NCBI GenBank assembly: GCA_902531515.1 | Contig: CACAEJ010000003.1 | Location: 1 to 64,000, forward strand | Direction: 5' to 3' | Length of the DNA stretch: 64,000 nucleotides | Source of the DNA: an uncultured Pseudohongiella sp. | GTDB lineage: Bacteria > Pseudomonadota > Gammaproteobacteria > Pseudomonadales > Pseudohongiellaceae | Part shown: positions 49,784 through 59,812 of the stretch, piece by piece | Layout: each line of letters starts with the position of its first letter | Numbering within the stretch: position 1 is the first letter of the stretch | Program-made: the position numbers and the translations under genes | Notes under the pieces: generated by a model | Seen by the model: the letters and a program-made list of their open reading frames with translations, nothing else | Databases searched by the model: none | Told to the model about the DNA's origin: nothing

Positions 49784-49819
49784 AAAGTTCTCTACTTAAT
49801 AAGTTTCCAATATCGAATT

Positions 49820-50698
49820 TTAATCGACGCTCTTTTCAGCAAAAAGCTTGTCTAATTTTATTTCATAAGAATGATAGTTAAGAGTTTCATATAGTTCATC
49901 CCGCGTTTGCATAAGGTCAATAACTTCTGCTTGGCTGCCATTGTTAGCAATAGTCTCATAAACATTCAACGCAGCTTTGCTCATGGCACGAAAAGCGCTC
50001 AGAGGATAGAGGGCGATTGAAACTCCTGCGTCACGCAATTCTTCACACGTATAAAGGGGCGTCTTACCAAATTCGGTAATATTCGCGAGAACAGGTACAT
50101 CTAATGTCTCAGTAAACAGCCGGTATTGCTCCAAATCTAAAATAGCCTCTGGGAAAATAGCGTTCGCACCGGCTTCTACGCAGGCAATAGCTCTATCGAG
50201 CGCGGATTCAACTCCCTCAACAGCAAGAGCGTCAGTTCGCGCCATTACCATAAAATCTTTGTTTGCTTTGCTGTCCACGGCAGCTTTTATTCGATCTACC
50301 ATTTCGATCTTTGATACGATGGATTTATTAGGCCGATGACCACAACGTTTTTGCGATACCTGATCCTCTATATGCACTGCGGCCGCTCCGGCTTTCTCAA
50401 TGTTTTTTATCGTACGCCCAATATTAAAGGCGCCGCCCCAACCAGTATCAATATCTACGAGAAGAGGAAGATCGGTTGCATCACAGATTCTTTGCACGTC
50501 CTCTGTAACATCTGCCAGAGTGGTGATCCCAAGGTCAGGAAGACCAAAGGATGCATTGGCAACGCCGCCGCCTGAAAGGTAGATGGCATTATGGCCAGCG
50601 CGTTCAGCCAACATTGCACAGTAAGCGTTTATTGTGCCAACGACTTTGAGTGGACTATTTTTATCGAGTGCGAGCTTAAATTTTTCTCCAGGAGTCAT
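49820..50698 (-). CDS. prpB: 2-methylisocitrate lyase PrpB
   Basis: Splits methylisocitrate to pyruvate and succinate, completing propionate oxidation. A PEP-mutase/ICL-fold enzyme: [19 protein letters not shown]-like entry, [11 protein letters not shown] for metal binding and the active-site loop [11 protein letters not shown]. It is 292 aa. It is the first gene of the prp operon, and its promoter lies in the AT-rich gap shared with the divergent malonyl-CoA decarboxylase gene. No prpR regulator is seen. Confidence 0.95.
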   Translation of the reverse strand: MTPGEKFKLALDKNSPLKVVGTINAYCAMLAERAGHNAIYLSGGGVANASFGLPDLGITTLADVTEDVQRICDATDLPLLVDIDTGWGGAFNIGRTIKNIEKAGAAAVHIEDQVSQKRCGHRPNKSIVSKIEMVDRIKAAVDSKANKDFMVMARTDALAVEGVESALDRAIACVEAGANAIFPEAILDLEQYRLFTETLDVPVLANITEFGKTPLYTCEELRDAGVSIALYPLSAFRAMSKAALNVYETIANNGSQAEVIDLMQTRDELYETLNYHSYEIKLDKLFAEKSVD

Positions 50699-51000
50699 AG
50701 TTTTTACCTAAATAACAAATCTTATCTATATGAAAAATTTGGAAAATCTCTGCATATAAGGCTTCGAATTATACATGATTATTCACATCAGAGGCGACTT
50801 CAGTTATTAACAAGTGATAGGGTAAAATAACAAGCTAGATTTTAAGGGTTTAATGATTTTTGCTTTTAATTAGGGTATTTGAAAACTCAATCTAATTTAT
50901 TATATAACAATCAGTGATATAGATATCTAATGATAAGCACCATATTAGATATATTATGTTGCATAATTTAATACCAGTACAAATATAAGTGTGACTCCAG
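50699..51000. promoter_or_regulatory. divergent control region of prpB and malonyl-CoA decarboxylase
   Basis: A 302-base, very AT-rich gap with no gene. It holds a 9-bp inverted repeat ATATCTAAT (50923-50931) / ATTAGATAT (50944-50952) with a 12-base spacer, shaped like a dimeric operator, about 50 bases before the decarboxylase ATG. No clear -35/-10 pair stands out. Confidence 0.4.
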
Positions 51001-52293
51001 ATGGCATTTAGACGTTTTCAGGATTTTTTGAGCAACTTGGTTAGTCGCCAAAGACGATTTTTCGCTGGCTTTGAGGAAGTCACGATTGACGAGCTGTTGG
51101 AGAAATTAATGGGCACGGTAGGCGAAGTCTCTGGAATCGTAACAGCAAGACAACTTCTGGACCAGTATTCGGAGATGGGTGCAGAACAAAAACTTAAATT
51201 TTTTGAGCACTTAGAGCAAAATTTCAATGCCGACGAAAGTGAGGTTAATCGAGCTTATAACAGCTATAGCAAGGATCCCTCCAGTTTCAATCTTAACAAG
51301 CTCTCAAAGGCTTCGGAGCCTCAGCGTCAGGAACTACTGCGACGCCTAAACTCTACTCCAGATGCGACCCACGACTTAGTTGAGATGAGAACAGACCTCC
51401 TCAAGTGCCTAGCCGCTAACAAAAATCTTAAATCGGTTGATGAAGACTTTATAAGATTATTTACATCATGGTTTGGTCGAGGGTTCTTAGTTTTACAAAC
51501 AATTGACTGGTCTACATCCGCAGCTATCCTTGACCGCATCATTAGGTATGAGGCAGTTCATGAAATTAAAGATTGGGATGATTTAAGGAGTCGTATAGAC
51601 CCGCCGAATCGCCGCTGTTTCGCTTTTTTTCATCCTGCTCTTAGTGACGAACCCTTAATTTTTGTGGAAGTCGCACTAAGTGCTAAGGTGCCTAGCTCAA
51701 TAGCCTCAATCCTTGAGACTGACATACCGGATGGAGAGGACAACGTCGACTACACAACGGCTACATTTTATGGAATTAGTAACTGCCAGCCCGGGTTGAA
51801 GAATATTTCGTTTGGAAACTTTTTAATCAAACAAGTTGTCCAGGAATTACAGGTAGAATTTCCGTCCATAAGAACTTTTGTGACTTTATCTCCTATTCCT
51901 GGGTTTCAAAGTTGGTTACGTTCCACAATCGAAGAAGAGTTGCCAGAACTTCGCAGTTTGCAATCTGAACTAAACAATGTACCTAAATCTGCCGATGAGC
52001 TTAAAACCAATAGTGAGCTCATCAAAAAAACCGCAGTTAATTATTTGATTCAAGCAAAAAAAGGAAAATACCCGTCAGACCCTGTTGCTAGATTTCACTT
52101 GGGTAACGGAGCTTCAATTTATCAATTAAATGTAGGTGCAGATTTAAGCAAGAAAGGTTTAGATCAATCTTGGGGCACAATGGTTAATTACTTGTATGAT
52201 TTAAATGATATTGAAGAAAACCACGAAGCATATGCTACCGAAGGTGAGGTTAAATTTAACGATAAGCTAAAGTCGCTTCTTACAAAGGAGTGA
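51001..52293 (+). CDS. malonyl-CoA decarboxylase
   Basis: Decarboxylates malonyl-CoA to acetyl-CoA. The N-terminal helical domain (to about 150) precedes the GNAT-like catalytic domain. Conserved marks are RCFAFFHPALSDEPLIFVEV, FYGISNCQPGLKNISFG, the Ser in TLSPIPGFQSWL and the His in ARFHLGNGASIYQLN. It is 430 aa. It stands alone, divergent from the prp operon; together they handle odd-chain and malonate carbon, and the enzyme would oppose AccA. Confidence 0.93.
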   Translation: MAFRRFQDFLSNLVSRQRRFFAGFEEVTIDELLEKLMGTVGEVSGIVTARQLLDQYSEMGAEQKLKFFEHLEQNFNADESEVNRAYNSYSKDPSSFNLNKLSKASEPQRQELLRRLNSTPDATHDLVEMRTDLLKCLAANKNLKSVDEDFIRLFTSWFGRGFLVLQTIDWSTSAAILDRIIRYEAVHEIKDWDDLRSRIDPPNRRCFAFFHPALSDEPLIFVEVALSAKVPSSIASILETDIPDGEDNVDYTTATFYGISNCQPGLKNISFGNFLIKQVVQELQVEFPSIRTFVTLSPIPGFQSWLRSTIEEELPELRSLQSELNNVPKSADELKTNSELIKKTAVNYLIQAKKGKYPSDPVARFHLGNGASIYQLNVGADLSKKGLDQSWGTMVNYLYDLNDIEENHEAYATEGEVKFNDKLKSLLTKE

Positions 52294-52415
52294 AGCTTTT
52301 AGACCAACAGTGAAAAGATCAAACACATAGATTGCTTCCAAAATATAGATATTTTTTCGAGAACTATCCTTTGCTCTTGCTATTGATGGGATAGATTTTA
52401 AATTAAACCTTGGTC

Positions 52416-52646
52416 CTACTGTGCGCTTGCTGCCATATGTTGCAGGATTCCTGGTTTTTGGCTCTCAATATAGGAGATTTCATAGTTATAATTTTTGGCG
52501 CTCGAATCGAGGGATTGAGCTTCGCTAATTGCCTCTGCTAAATCCGCTTTGGCAGCTTTCTGAGTAAGATAGGGGCCAGAAATTTTGACATGCAGGCTCG
52601 GGTCATCAGGAGCTTTAGCTACTATGTAATAGTTTTTTGAATTCAC
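52416..52646 (-). CDS. small conserved-looking protein, function unknown
   Basis: 76 aa with no motif I recognise. It reads KNYYIVAKAPDD at the start and SGPYLTQKAAKADLAEAISEA in the middle, an arrangement of a beta-strand, a short loop and an alpha-helix that resembles small single-domain DUF proteins. It starts at GTG or a nearby codon. It lies in the gap between malonyl-CoA decarboxylase and the ArsS-like gene, on the opposite strand to both. Around it, 52294-52415 and 52647-52843 hold no other gene that I can see. Confidence 0.55.
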   Translation of the reverse strand: MNSKNYYIVAKAPDDPSLHVKISGPYLTQKAAKADLAEAISEAQSLDSSAKNYNYEISYIESQKPGILQHMAASAQ

Positions 52647-52843
52647 GCTGGGCCGTTTCTCTGTTCTAGTCTAGTGGTAGTTATTCAGCTAGGATTTATA
52701 TCGGCCGAGTATTAGAAATCAAGAGCCAGAGTAATTCAAGTTTTACTCGCATGAAGTTAGTTTTTTTAAAATACCGATGAATAATACAGATATATCTTAT
52801 AACATCATGTTTTGTTAACAAGAATCGAATTTAATTTCCATTT

Positions 52844-53806
52844 ATGCTTGATACTAGACCACTTCTTTTGGGTAAAGGGTTTCCCAAAATCAAGAGAGAT
52901 TCTCTTGAAATTTTACAAGTAAATTTGGGCTATAAATGTAATCTCAGTTGCACACATTGTCACGTTAATGCCGGGCCATCAAGGGTTGAGCAAATGAACA
53001 GGGAGAATGTGAATGACGTGGTTAAGTTCATGCGTAGTAACCAGGTAAAAACTTTGGACCTTACGGGTGGTGCGCCTGAGTTAAATCCTAACTTTAAGTA
53101 CCTGGTAAAAGAGGCGAAGAGTTCGGGAATAGAAGTTATAGATAGATGTAACCTCACAATCTTATTAGAACCTGGGTTCGAAGATTTGTCAGAATTTTTG
53201 GCGGACCAAAGAGTAATAATTACAGCATCTCTACCTTGCTACTCAGAGCAGAATGTAGACACGCAAAGAGGAAAAGGAGTGTTCTCGGATAGCATTGCTG
53301 CGTTACAGAAACTAAACTCTTTGGGTTATGGGGTTAAGTCTGACATGCAGCTTAATTTAGTTTTCAATCCAGACGGTATTAATCTACCACCAGAACAGTC
53401 AAGCCTCGAGAGTCAATATAAGTCTGAACTATATGATCATCACGGAATTGTATTCAACAACTTACTGACTATTACGAACATGCCTATCAGTCGTTTTGGG
53501 GGTATGCTTCTCGCAAAGGGCTTGTATGAAGAATATATGTCAAAATTAAAGGATAGCTTTCAGAAAGAGAATTTAGCAACCGTTATGTGCAGAAATCTGC
53601 TAAGCATAGATTACCAAGGTTATGCTTACGACTGTGATTTTAATCAAATGTTGGGTCTTGATTTAGTTGAAAAAGGCAGAACAAAAATTCATATTTCAGA
53701 ATTAATGAATCTTGATATTGATGGAAATGAAATAAGAGTCGGACAACATTGTTTTGGCTGCACTGCCGGGCAGGGCAGCAGTTGCTCTGGTGCGCTAAAA
53801 AACTAG
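52844..53806 (+). CDS. arsS: ArsS-type radical SAM/Cys-rich protein
   Basis: A radical SAM enzyme. The iron-sulfur motif is CNLSCTHCHVNAGP (CxxxCxxC, about residues 32-45), and the SAM-side LDLTGGAPELNP follows. The C-terminal Cys-rich segment HCFGCTAGQGSSCSG is specific to the rSAM family now named ArsS (arsenosugar biosynthesis; earlier 'selenodomain' rSAM). All these positions are ordinary Cys, and the frame ends in TAG, so there is no selenocysteine. It is 320 aa. The next gene overlaps its region and encodes the partner transferases. No arsM is in the window. Confidence 0.85.
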   Translation: MLDTRPLLLGKGFPKIKRDSLEILQVNLGYKCNLSCTHCHVNAGPSRVEQMNRENVNDVVKFMRSNQVKTLDLTGGAPELNPNFKYLVKEAKSSGIEVIDRCNLTILLEPGFEDLSEFLADQRVIITASLPCYSEQNVDTQRGKGVFSDSIAALQKLNSLGYGVKSDMQLNLVFNPDGINLPPEQSSLESQYKSELYDHHGIVFNNLLTITNMPISRFGGMLLAKGLYEEYMSKLKDSFQKENLATVMCRNLLSIDYQGYAYDCDFNQMLGLDLVEKGRTKIHISELMNLDIDGNEIRVGQHCFGCTAGQGSSCSGALKN

Positions 53807-53811
53807 TTAAA

Positions 53812-55176
53812 ATGAATCTTGTTTCTATAATTATTCCGGTTTTAGACGAAGAAGCGACCCTCCTCTCTAACTTGAATTCGTTGCAAATACTTCGCGACAA
53901 TCAATGTGAAATTATAGTAGTGGATGGAGGTTCGTCAGATCGGTCTACGGAAATTGCCAAACCGTTGGTAGATAAGCTTTTCGTAACCGGGCATGGTAGG
54001 TCTCGGCAGATGAACTTTGGAGCGGAAAACTCAGAAGGGGAGATCTTAATTTTTCTGCACGCTGATAGCCAAATTTCAGCCGAAGCAATAAGCCAATTAA
54101 TACGAAAAACAAGAAGTCTAAGTTACTTTTGGGGTTGGTTTAGATTGACGTTTGATAACTCTTCCTTTGTATTCCTCATTATTAGTTTTTTTATGAGATT
54201 GCGCTCCAAAATAACAAAGGTTTGCACTGGAGATCAAACCTTATTCGTAAGCTCTAGATTATTCAAGCGCATTGGTGGGTTTCCAAGTATTCCGATAATG
54301 GAAGATGTAGCTATATCAAAAATTCTTCGAACTTGTATGCTTCCAATTGAGTTGGATAACAATACTCTCTCTTCTGCAAGGAGGTGGGAAAAAGATGGGG
54401 TTTTCAAAACAGTTATATTTATGTGGTATTTGCGTTTGCTATATTGGGTTGGGTTTTCGCCGCACAAACTTGTGCGAAGATATTATCCTCGCCACCTAAT
54501 TACCGATATGAGCGAAAAAAATCAGCAACCAAAGAATAAGTATCGTAATGCGTCCATACTGCTATTTGCTAGGTCACCAGTACTGGGTATGGTGAAAACC
54601 AGGCTTTCTAAAGCTCTTACTAAGCTAGAAATCCTGTCCCTTTATGAATCAATGTTTGAGCATATCATTTGTTTACTTGATAAGAGCAATTTAGCTGAAA
54701 TTCAACTGTGGTTAGACGGTGAATTATCCGCAAAAAATAAGGTTATTCCGGATTTACCCGCAAGCTTCACACTAAGGCAGCAAGTTAGTGGAAATCTTGG
54801 AGAAAAGATGAGTTTCGCTATTAGACAAACACTAAATTTCGAGAATTCGGATTCTGCAATAATTATAGGAGTAGATTGTCCAGCATTGTCCTCTGACTAT
54901 CTGGACAGAGCTCTTCAATACCTACAAGATGGGGTAGCGTTAGTACTTGGTCCTGCCGAGGACGGTGGATATGTGCTTATAGGGATGAACGGTAATTACC
55001 CGGAGATATTTGAGGATATTTCATGGGGAACAAGTAATGTTCTTAAAGAAACCATCGTAAAAGCCGAGCAAATTGGCTTAGATTATTTTTGCTTAGAACC
55101 TCTGTGGGATGTTGATAGGCCAGATGATCTTGTGCGTCTTTCTGAGTTGGAGCCTGTCTTTAAATGGATAAAATAA
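53812..55176 (+). CDS. fused rSAM-associated glycosyltransferase 2 and DUF2064 transferase
   Basis: One polypeptide of 454 aa with two domains. Residues 1-~230 are a family-2 glycosyltransferase (SIIIPVLDEEATLLSNL, IIVVDGGSSDRST, FLHADSQISAEAI), the TIGR04283 type. Residues ~245-454 are a DUF2064 / CofC-like transferase (LLFARSPVLGMVKTRL, IIIGVDCPALSSDYLDRA, LGPAEDGGYVLIGM), the TIGR04282 type. Both families are usual partners of ArsS and are often separate genes. I chose the ATG at 53812, 6 bases after the arsS stop. Confidence 0.88.
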   Translation: MNLVSIIIPVLDEEATLLSNLNSLQILRDNQCEIIVVDGGSSDRSTEIAKPLVDKLFVTGHGRSRQMNFGAENSEGEILIFLHADSQISAEAISQLIRKTRSLSYFWGWFRLTFDNSSFVFLIISFFMRLRSKITKVCTGDQTLFVSSRLFKRIGGFPSIPIMEDVAISKILRTCMLPIELDNNTLSSARRWEKDGVFKTVIFMWYLRLLYWVGFSPHKLVRRYYPRHLITDMSEKNQQPKNKYRNASILLFARSPVLGMVKTRLSKALTKLEILSLYESMFEHIICLLDKSNLAEIQLWLDGELSAKNKVIPDLPASFTLRQQVSGNLGEKMSFAIRQTLNFENSDSAIIIGVDCPALSSDYLDRALQYLQDGVALVLGPAEDGGYVLIGMNGNYPEIFEDISWGTSNVLKETIVKAEQIGLDYFCLEPLWDVDRPDDLVRLSELEPVFKWIK

Positions 55177-55227
55177 GTTGTCGAATTTTTTGAAAAAGTT
55201 GCACTACTGAACTTAGAAACTGCAGAG

Positions 55228-55518
55228 TTAGACTAGATTAAGCTTTTGTTCAAAAGAGAGCAACTTTTTAGATGTTTCTTTTAATTTTATCTCGTAAGAT
55301 CCAGCGGTCAAGCGACCATGCAAGTTTACTATCCTTGAGGCGTTGATTGTCGGAAGTTGATTAATTTCCGACTCTAATTTAGTCGCGTCGATTCCGATCT
55401 CTTGGGCTAATTTTTCAATGCGTTTTGTCCTGAGCGACCTTTTTTTGTGTTGCTTTGAATTAGTCATAAGAAATGCATCAATACTCGATCTTATTTTTTC
55501 CGATGGCGATTCTGCCAC
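55228..55518 (-). CDS. flgM: FlgM-like anti-sigma-28 factor
   Basis: 96 aa. The C-terminal half reads LPTINASRIVNLHGRLTAGS then YEIKL and KKLLSFEQ, the pattern of the FlgM domain (hydrophobic-R-I-x-x-L, G-x-Y, K-L-L-x-F-E). The N-terminus is polar and probably disordered, as in FlgM. FlgM holds sigma-28 (FliA) until the flagellar hook is complete. It starts with GTG, divergent from fleQ with a 147-base gap. No other flagellar structural gene is in the window. Confidence 0.7.
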   Translation of the reverse strand: MAESPSEKIRSSIDAFLMTNSKQHKKRSLRTKRIEKLAQEIGIDATKLESEINQLPTINASRIVNLHGRLTAGSYEIKLKETSKKLLSFEQKLNLV

Positions 55519-55665
55519 TTTATACCAGCAGAGAGTTAATCTTCCTGGTCGGTAGAAGGTAATAATTAATTTTCATCGAACTTCGGTCTCCCTTTTAGTA
55601 TACAATTAAACTATGCTCATTTGATTACGGGCTAAGAATATAACGACTAGAGAAGCAATATCTTT

Positions 55666-57225
55666 ATGGTTGACGAATCAAGGGTATTAGTAATCGAGGA
55701 TGATGAAAGCTATCGTCATGATCTCGAGACTGTCCTCGGTTTCCTGGGGGAAAAAGTAATTTCCACATCCTCTAGGAACTGGTCTGGGCACGTTGAGGAG
55801 GTCATCAAGACTGCATCTGAAATTACCGTAGCTATTATTGGGTCCCTAGAGTCAATCAGGCTCGAGGACTTGTTGTCAGATATCCATAAGTGGGAAATTT
55901 GTATTCCGTTTGTGATTTTAGGTAGAGAAAAGATATCAAATTCAGCGAGTTTAGAATTGAAAACGCGAATAACGGCTTTCTTGAGTCGCGATCTCAGTTA
56001 TCAGTCATTATTAGATGCTTTGCATAAATCTAAGCTTTTCTCCGACCACTATAACCGGTTACGGGACGTTGATGGCCTAAGGAATAGTGACATGTTTCCG
56101 GGTCTGGTTGGCAAGAGCCATGCTATTCAGCAAGTTCGACGGATGATGGGCCAAGTTGCAAATACAGAAGTTAGTGTATTGATAACCGGAGAATCTGGCA
56201 CCGGTAAGGAGGTTGTGGCTAGAAGCTTACATATAAACTCTAGCCGTGCCGAAAAACCTTTTATCCCAATAAATTGTGGCGCAATTCCTAATGAGCTTTT
56301 AGAAAGCGAGTTATTTGGTCATGAAAAAGGTGCGTTTACTGGTGCTATTTCTGCGCGAATCGGCCGTTTTGAGCTTGCAGATGGAGGGACTTTATTTCTC
56401 GATGAAATCGGTGATATGCCATTGAACATGCAAGTAAAGTTATTGAGGGTTTTACAAGAGCGGAGCTTTGAAAGAGTTGGTGGTGTAGGAACAATTCAAA
56501 CTGATGTGAGAATCATTGCTGCGACACATAAAGATTTAGAGCAAATGATAAGAGATGGTAATTTTCGACAAGATCTATACTACCGAATAAATGTTTTTCC
56601 GATTGAAGTACCCTCCTTGCGCAGCAGGTCGGAGGATGTGCCTCTATTGCTTAATGAATTGATTTCAATTCTCGAGTCAGAGCAGCGGGGGTCTGTGCGT
56701 TTTAATTCGGGCGCTATTGAGTCCTTAAGCCTACATCCGTGGTCAGGAAATGTTAGAGAGTTAGCAAATTTAGTTGAGCGGATGGCTATTCTTTATCCTC
56801 ATGGAATTGTTGGAGTCAATGATTTACCCGGAAATTTTCAACATTTCGGAGGCGGCGACAAGGGAGTCCCAGATATTGGAGCGTCAACCTTTGAAAGGTT
56901 GGTTGCCCCCGACTTAGACTTGAATGCAGAAGAAGGCGTAGATCAAACTATGTTACCCCTCAGTGGTATTGACCTCAAAGCGTACCTTGCTAATCTAGAA
57001 AAAGATCTGATTTCACAAGCGCTAGATTTCAGCGATGGTGTGGTTGCCAGAGCAGCTCAAAGGCTTTGTATTCGGAGGACAACGTTGGTTGAAAAGATGC
57101 GAAGATATCATTTGCTCAAAAAACAGAGCGCAGAGGAGCCAAAAATTTTTATTGGCGAAGAGTCTGATTCAGCTATCAAATCAGAGTCAACTGAAGGTAT
57201 CGAAGAAAAGTCTGCATCCGGTTAA
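55666..57225 (+). CDS. fleQ: sigma-54-dependent flagellar/biofilm regulator FleQ (FlrA)
   Basis: A master regulator with three domains. The N-terminal FleQ domain (1-~125) is receiver-like. The AAA+ domain (~150-385) has Walker A GESGTGKE at about 175-182, GAFTGA (sigma-54 contact) and FLDEIGDMP (Walker B). The C-terminal Fis-type helix-turn-helix reads [21 protein letters not shown]. Alignment from memory with Pseudomonas FleQ is close throughout. It is 519 aa. In Pseudomonas FleQ binds c-di-GMP and switches flagellar and exopolysaccharide genes; the same is inferred here. Confidence 0.93.
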   Translation: MVDESRVLVIEDDESYRHDLETVLGFLGEKVISTSSRNWSGHVEEVIKTASEITVAIIGSLESIRLEDLLSDIHKWEICIPFVILGREKISNSASLELKTRITAFLSRDLSYQSLLDALHKSKLFSDHYNRLRDVDGLRNSDMFPGLVGKSHAIQQVRRMMGQVANTEVSVLITGESGTGKEVVARSLHINSSRAEKPFIPINCGAIPNELLESELFGHEKGAFTGAISARIGRFELADGGTLFLDEIGDMPLNMQVKLLRVLQERSFERVGGVGTIQTDVRIIAATHKDLEQMIRDGNFRQDLYYRINVFPIEVPSLRSRSEDVPLLLNELISILESEQRGSVRFNSGAIESLSLHPWSGNVRELANLVERMAILYPHGIVGVNDLPGNFQHFGGGDKGVPDIGASTFERLVAPDLDLNAEEGVDQTMLPLSGIDLKAYLANLEKDLISQALDFSDGVVARAAQRLCIRRTTLVEKMRRYHLLKKQSAEEPKIFIGEESDSAIKSESTEGIEEKSASG

Positions 57226-58013
57226 AATTTCTTCTTGCTAGTTATCGATTTCCCGTTCACGAAGCCATCTTGTATTTCAAGTGTCACTTCAATCTCGCCA
57301 TTTATGACTTGATTCATCCTAAGAAGCACACCCGCCCATTCAGTCGACAACCAAAATACAATAGACCGGTTGCCATTGTCGGGCTGCGTTCTCTCAATCT
57401 TGATGCTCAGAAAATCACCAAGTGGAGTGCTTATGTTTTCTTGTCCTAATATGCTATACCGGTATTTTTCAATTCTTGCTTGGTCAATAACACTATAAGA
57501 GAACTCCTCAATGCCTTTTATGAAATTTTCGCGCATAACGATTTGATGACTCAACTGATCATAAGTATCTTCTTCAAGGTTAATTTGCGCTGATTGATCT
57601 GTGTTTGAGACTGTTGCAATAGATTTATTCCAATTATATGTTATGTGCTCTAGGGTATCTTTAAGGCCCGATTGTTCCTTGCTGTATGAGTTAGGAATCA
57701 ATTTCTGATCAGGAGATAATACAATCTCACTTATCTCTTTAATCTCTGTGACTGATTGACCTGCCAATGTAACGTTTAATGTATTTAATAACTGATACGA
57801 ATTTTCTGCTATTTTGGATAATGATCTCTTCGCATACGCTGCGGCTATGCCTGCTTTTGCCATATAGTTGATAGAGTAAGTATCGAGCTCTTGACTTTTC
57901 GATGATGGGGCGGAGAGAGACAGTAAGAGTACCAAATAGGTAGAGGGAGAAAGAACTATCGACGCGATTCGTGACCTACCATAAGGTCTATCGATAAAGT
58001 TAAGCATCTTCAT
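57222..58013 (-). CDS. DUF3108 family exported protein
   Basis: A probable periplasmic or envelope protein. From the ATG at 58013 the product (263 aa) has a basic N-region, a hydrophobic stretch LVLLLSLSAPSS and a cleavage-like SKSQE, about residue 40. The mature part has the DUF3108 pattern with YRYSILGQENISTPLGDFLS and IVFWLSTEWAGVLLRM. The family sits downstream of purN in Pseudomonas as here; its function is not established. It overlaps the purN end by 14 bases and fleQ's end by 4. Confidence 0.8.
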   Translation of the reverse strand: MKMLNFIDRPYGRSRIASIVLSPSTYLVLLLSLSAPSSKSQELDTYSINYMAKAGIAAAYAKRSLSKIAENSYQLLNTLNVTLAGQSVTEIKEISEIVLSPDQKLIPNSYSKEQSGLKDTLEHITYNWNKSIATVSNTDQSAQINLEEDTYDQLSHQIVMRENFIKGIEEFSYSVIDQARIEKYRYSILGQENISTPLGDFLSIKIERTQPDNGNRSIVFWLSTEWAGVLLRMNQVINGEIEVTLEIQDGFVNGKSITSKKKF

Positions 58014-58599
58014 TCCGCACTCTAATTTTACCTGCTGCCAATGCTTCGACGACTTTCGGATAAATAACATGCTCCCTCTCAAGAACCCTTGCGGCTAAAG
58101 TTTCGGTTGTATCACTAGACAGCACAGGTACTGAGTCTTGAGCAATTATGGGGCCTCCATCTAATTCGTCTGTTACAAAATGTACTGTCACACCGTGGAT
58201 GCTTTCCTTATCTTCTAAAGCGCGCTGATGAGTGTTGAGACCAGGGTATTTCGGAAGTAGGGAAGGGTGGATATTAATTATTTTCCCGCGAAATATGCTT
58301 ATAAATTTCGATCCTAGTACCCTCATAAACCCTGCAAGAACAATCAAATTGGGACTAATTTCCCTGATTTTTGCGGCAAGGCATTTTTCAAATGCAATTC
58401 TTGAATCGAATGACCCATGCTCGATTACAAATGTGTCTATTCCAGATCGTTTTGCTCTGTCCAATCCTTCAGCACTTGCACTGTTTGATATAACCGCGCG
58501 GATTTGAAAACTTGATCTTGAGCTAGCGTTGATGAGCGCCTGTAAATTAGTTCCTCCTCCAGAGATGAGAATTACAATATTGAAGGGCTCTCTAGTCAT
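58000..58599 (-). CDS. purN: phosphoribosylglycinamide formyltransferase PurN
   Basis: The third purine step, using 10-formyl-tetrahydrofolate. LISGGGTNLQALINAS at the N-terminus binds phosphate, FMRVLGSKFI and INIHPSLLPKYPGLNTHQRA hold the catalytic Asn and His, and GVTVHFVTDELDGGPI the Asp. It is 199 aa. It lies 24 bases after purM on the same strand, the usual purMN pair. Confidence 0.96.
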   Translation of the reverse strand: MTREPFNIVILISGGGTNLQALINASSRSSFQIRAVISNSASAEGLDRAKRSGIDTFVIEHGSFDSRIAFEKCLAAKIREISPNLIVLAGFMRVLGSKFISIFRGKIINIHPSLLPKYPGLNTHQRALEDKESIHGVTVHFVTDELDGGPIIAQDSVPVLSSDTTETLAARVLEREHVIYPKVVEALAAGKIRVRNEDA

Positions 58600-58623
58600 A
58601 TGATGAACGATCTAGTTCTATTA

Positions 58624-59691
58624 TTATCCTATTAAGTGCACAGCTTTTTCGTCTGGAAATTTCTGAGAAAAAAATCCAATTACTGATGCGTTTATATGTT
58701 CTTTGTTCAAAAAATCAATAGCTTGTTCAGCGTCATTAGGGTTGACGGAAATCACCATACCGATACCGCAATTGAATGTTCGATACATTTCATAGGAAGA
58801 AATGTCTCCCTGGTCTTGCAGCCAAGAGAAGATAGCCGGTTGTTGCCAACTTTTAAGTTCGATGTTCGCTTTCATTTGATCTGGGATTACTCGGGGGATG
58901 TTTTCAATTAACCCGCCGCCAGTAATGTGTGCAATAGCATTAATCGGAAGCTTATTCTTTAACCTATTCAACGCTTGTACGTAAATTTTTGTTGGGCATA
59001 ATAGTTTTTCTCCTAAGGTCCCGCCGTCAAATGGTTTTGATAAATCTGTTCCATCTAGTTCCAGTATCTTGCGAATCAATGAATAGCCATTTGAATGAGG
59101 GCCTGAGGAATGAATTCCAATTAGAACGTCATTCATTGAAACATTTGACTGATCGATTATCGAATTTTTCTCCACTACTCCTACGGCAAAACCGGCAAGA
59201 TCGTAGTCGCCATCCGAGTACATGCCAGGCATTTCGGCTGTTTCACCGCCGACTAGTGCACATCCAGCCATTTTACATCCTTGACCAATACCTGTAATTA
59301 CGCTTTTGGCAACAACCAAGTCAAGCTTCCCCGTCGCATAATAATCAAGAAAGAAGAGTGGCTCTGCCCCGCAGACAATTAGGTCATTTACACACATGGC
59401 TACTAGGTCTATTCCTATGGTGTCATGCTTTTTTAGGCTCATAGCGAGTTTTAGTTTCGTCCCAACTCCATCTGTTGCTGATACTAGTACGGGATGTGTA
59501 TAATTTTTGGGGATTTCGCAGAGAGCTCCGAATCCACCGAGATTTGAGAGTACCTCGGGTCTTGAAGTTGCTTTGGTAATTTCTGATATATCTGAAACTA
59601 ACGAATTGCCAGCATCTATGTTTACCCCGGCTGATTGGTAGTCGAGTGCGCCGGATTTTTCTTTGTTTTTTGAATCCTGATTGATGCTCAT
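58624..59691 (-). CDS. purM: phosphoribosylformylglycinamidine cyclo-ligase PurM
   Basis: The fifth purine step, closing the imidazole ring of AIR with ATP. Signature segments are [50 protein letters not shown] and [13 protein letters not shown]. It is 355 aa. With purN it forms a short operon, divergent from the DUF2066 gene. Confidence 0.96.
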   Translation of the reverse strand: MSINQDSKNKEKSGALDYQSAGVNIDAGNSLVSDISEITKATSRPEVLSNLGGFGALCEIPKNYTHPVLVSATDGVGTKLKLAMSLKKHDTIGIDLVAMCVNDLIVCGAEPLFFLDYYATGKLDLVVAKSVITGIGQGCKMAGCALVGGETAEMPGMYSDGDYDLAGFAVGVVEKNSIIDQSNVSMNDVLIGIHSSGPHSNGYSLIRKILELDGTDLSKPFDGGTLGEKLLCPTKIYVQALNRLKNKLPINAIAHITGGGLIENIPRVIPDQMKANIELKSWQQPAIFSWLQDQGDISSYEMYRTFNCGIGMVISVNPNDAEQAIDFLNKEHINASVIGFFSQKFPDEKAVHLIG

Positions 59692-59812
59692 TCAAAGGTT
59701 CCTAATTGACTGCATACGCTGAAACTGATAGTAGTTTATCAAAAAGGGTAAAGTGAGTCAGTCTCATTAGGGATTATGTACCTTTAGCGCTAAATATCAC
59801 AAATAAGTGACA

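Noticed and set aside
53752-53806. Possible selenocysteine in the ArsS Cys-rich end
   Set aside because: All key positions are TGC or TGT codons, the frame ends in TAG, and no SECIS-like need arises.
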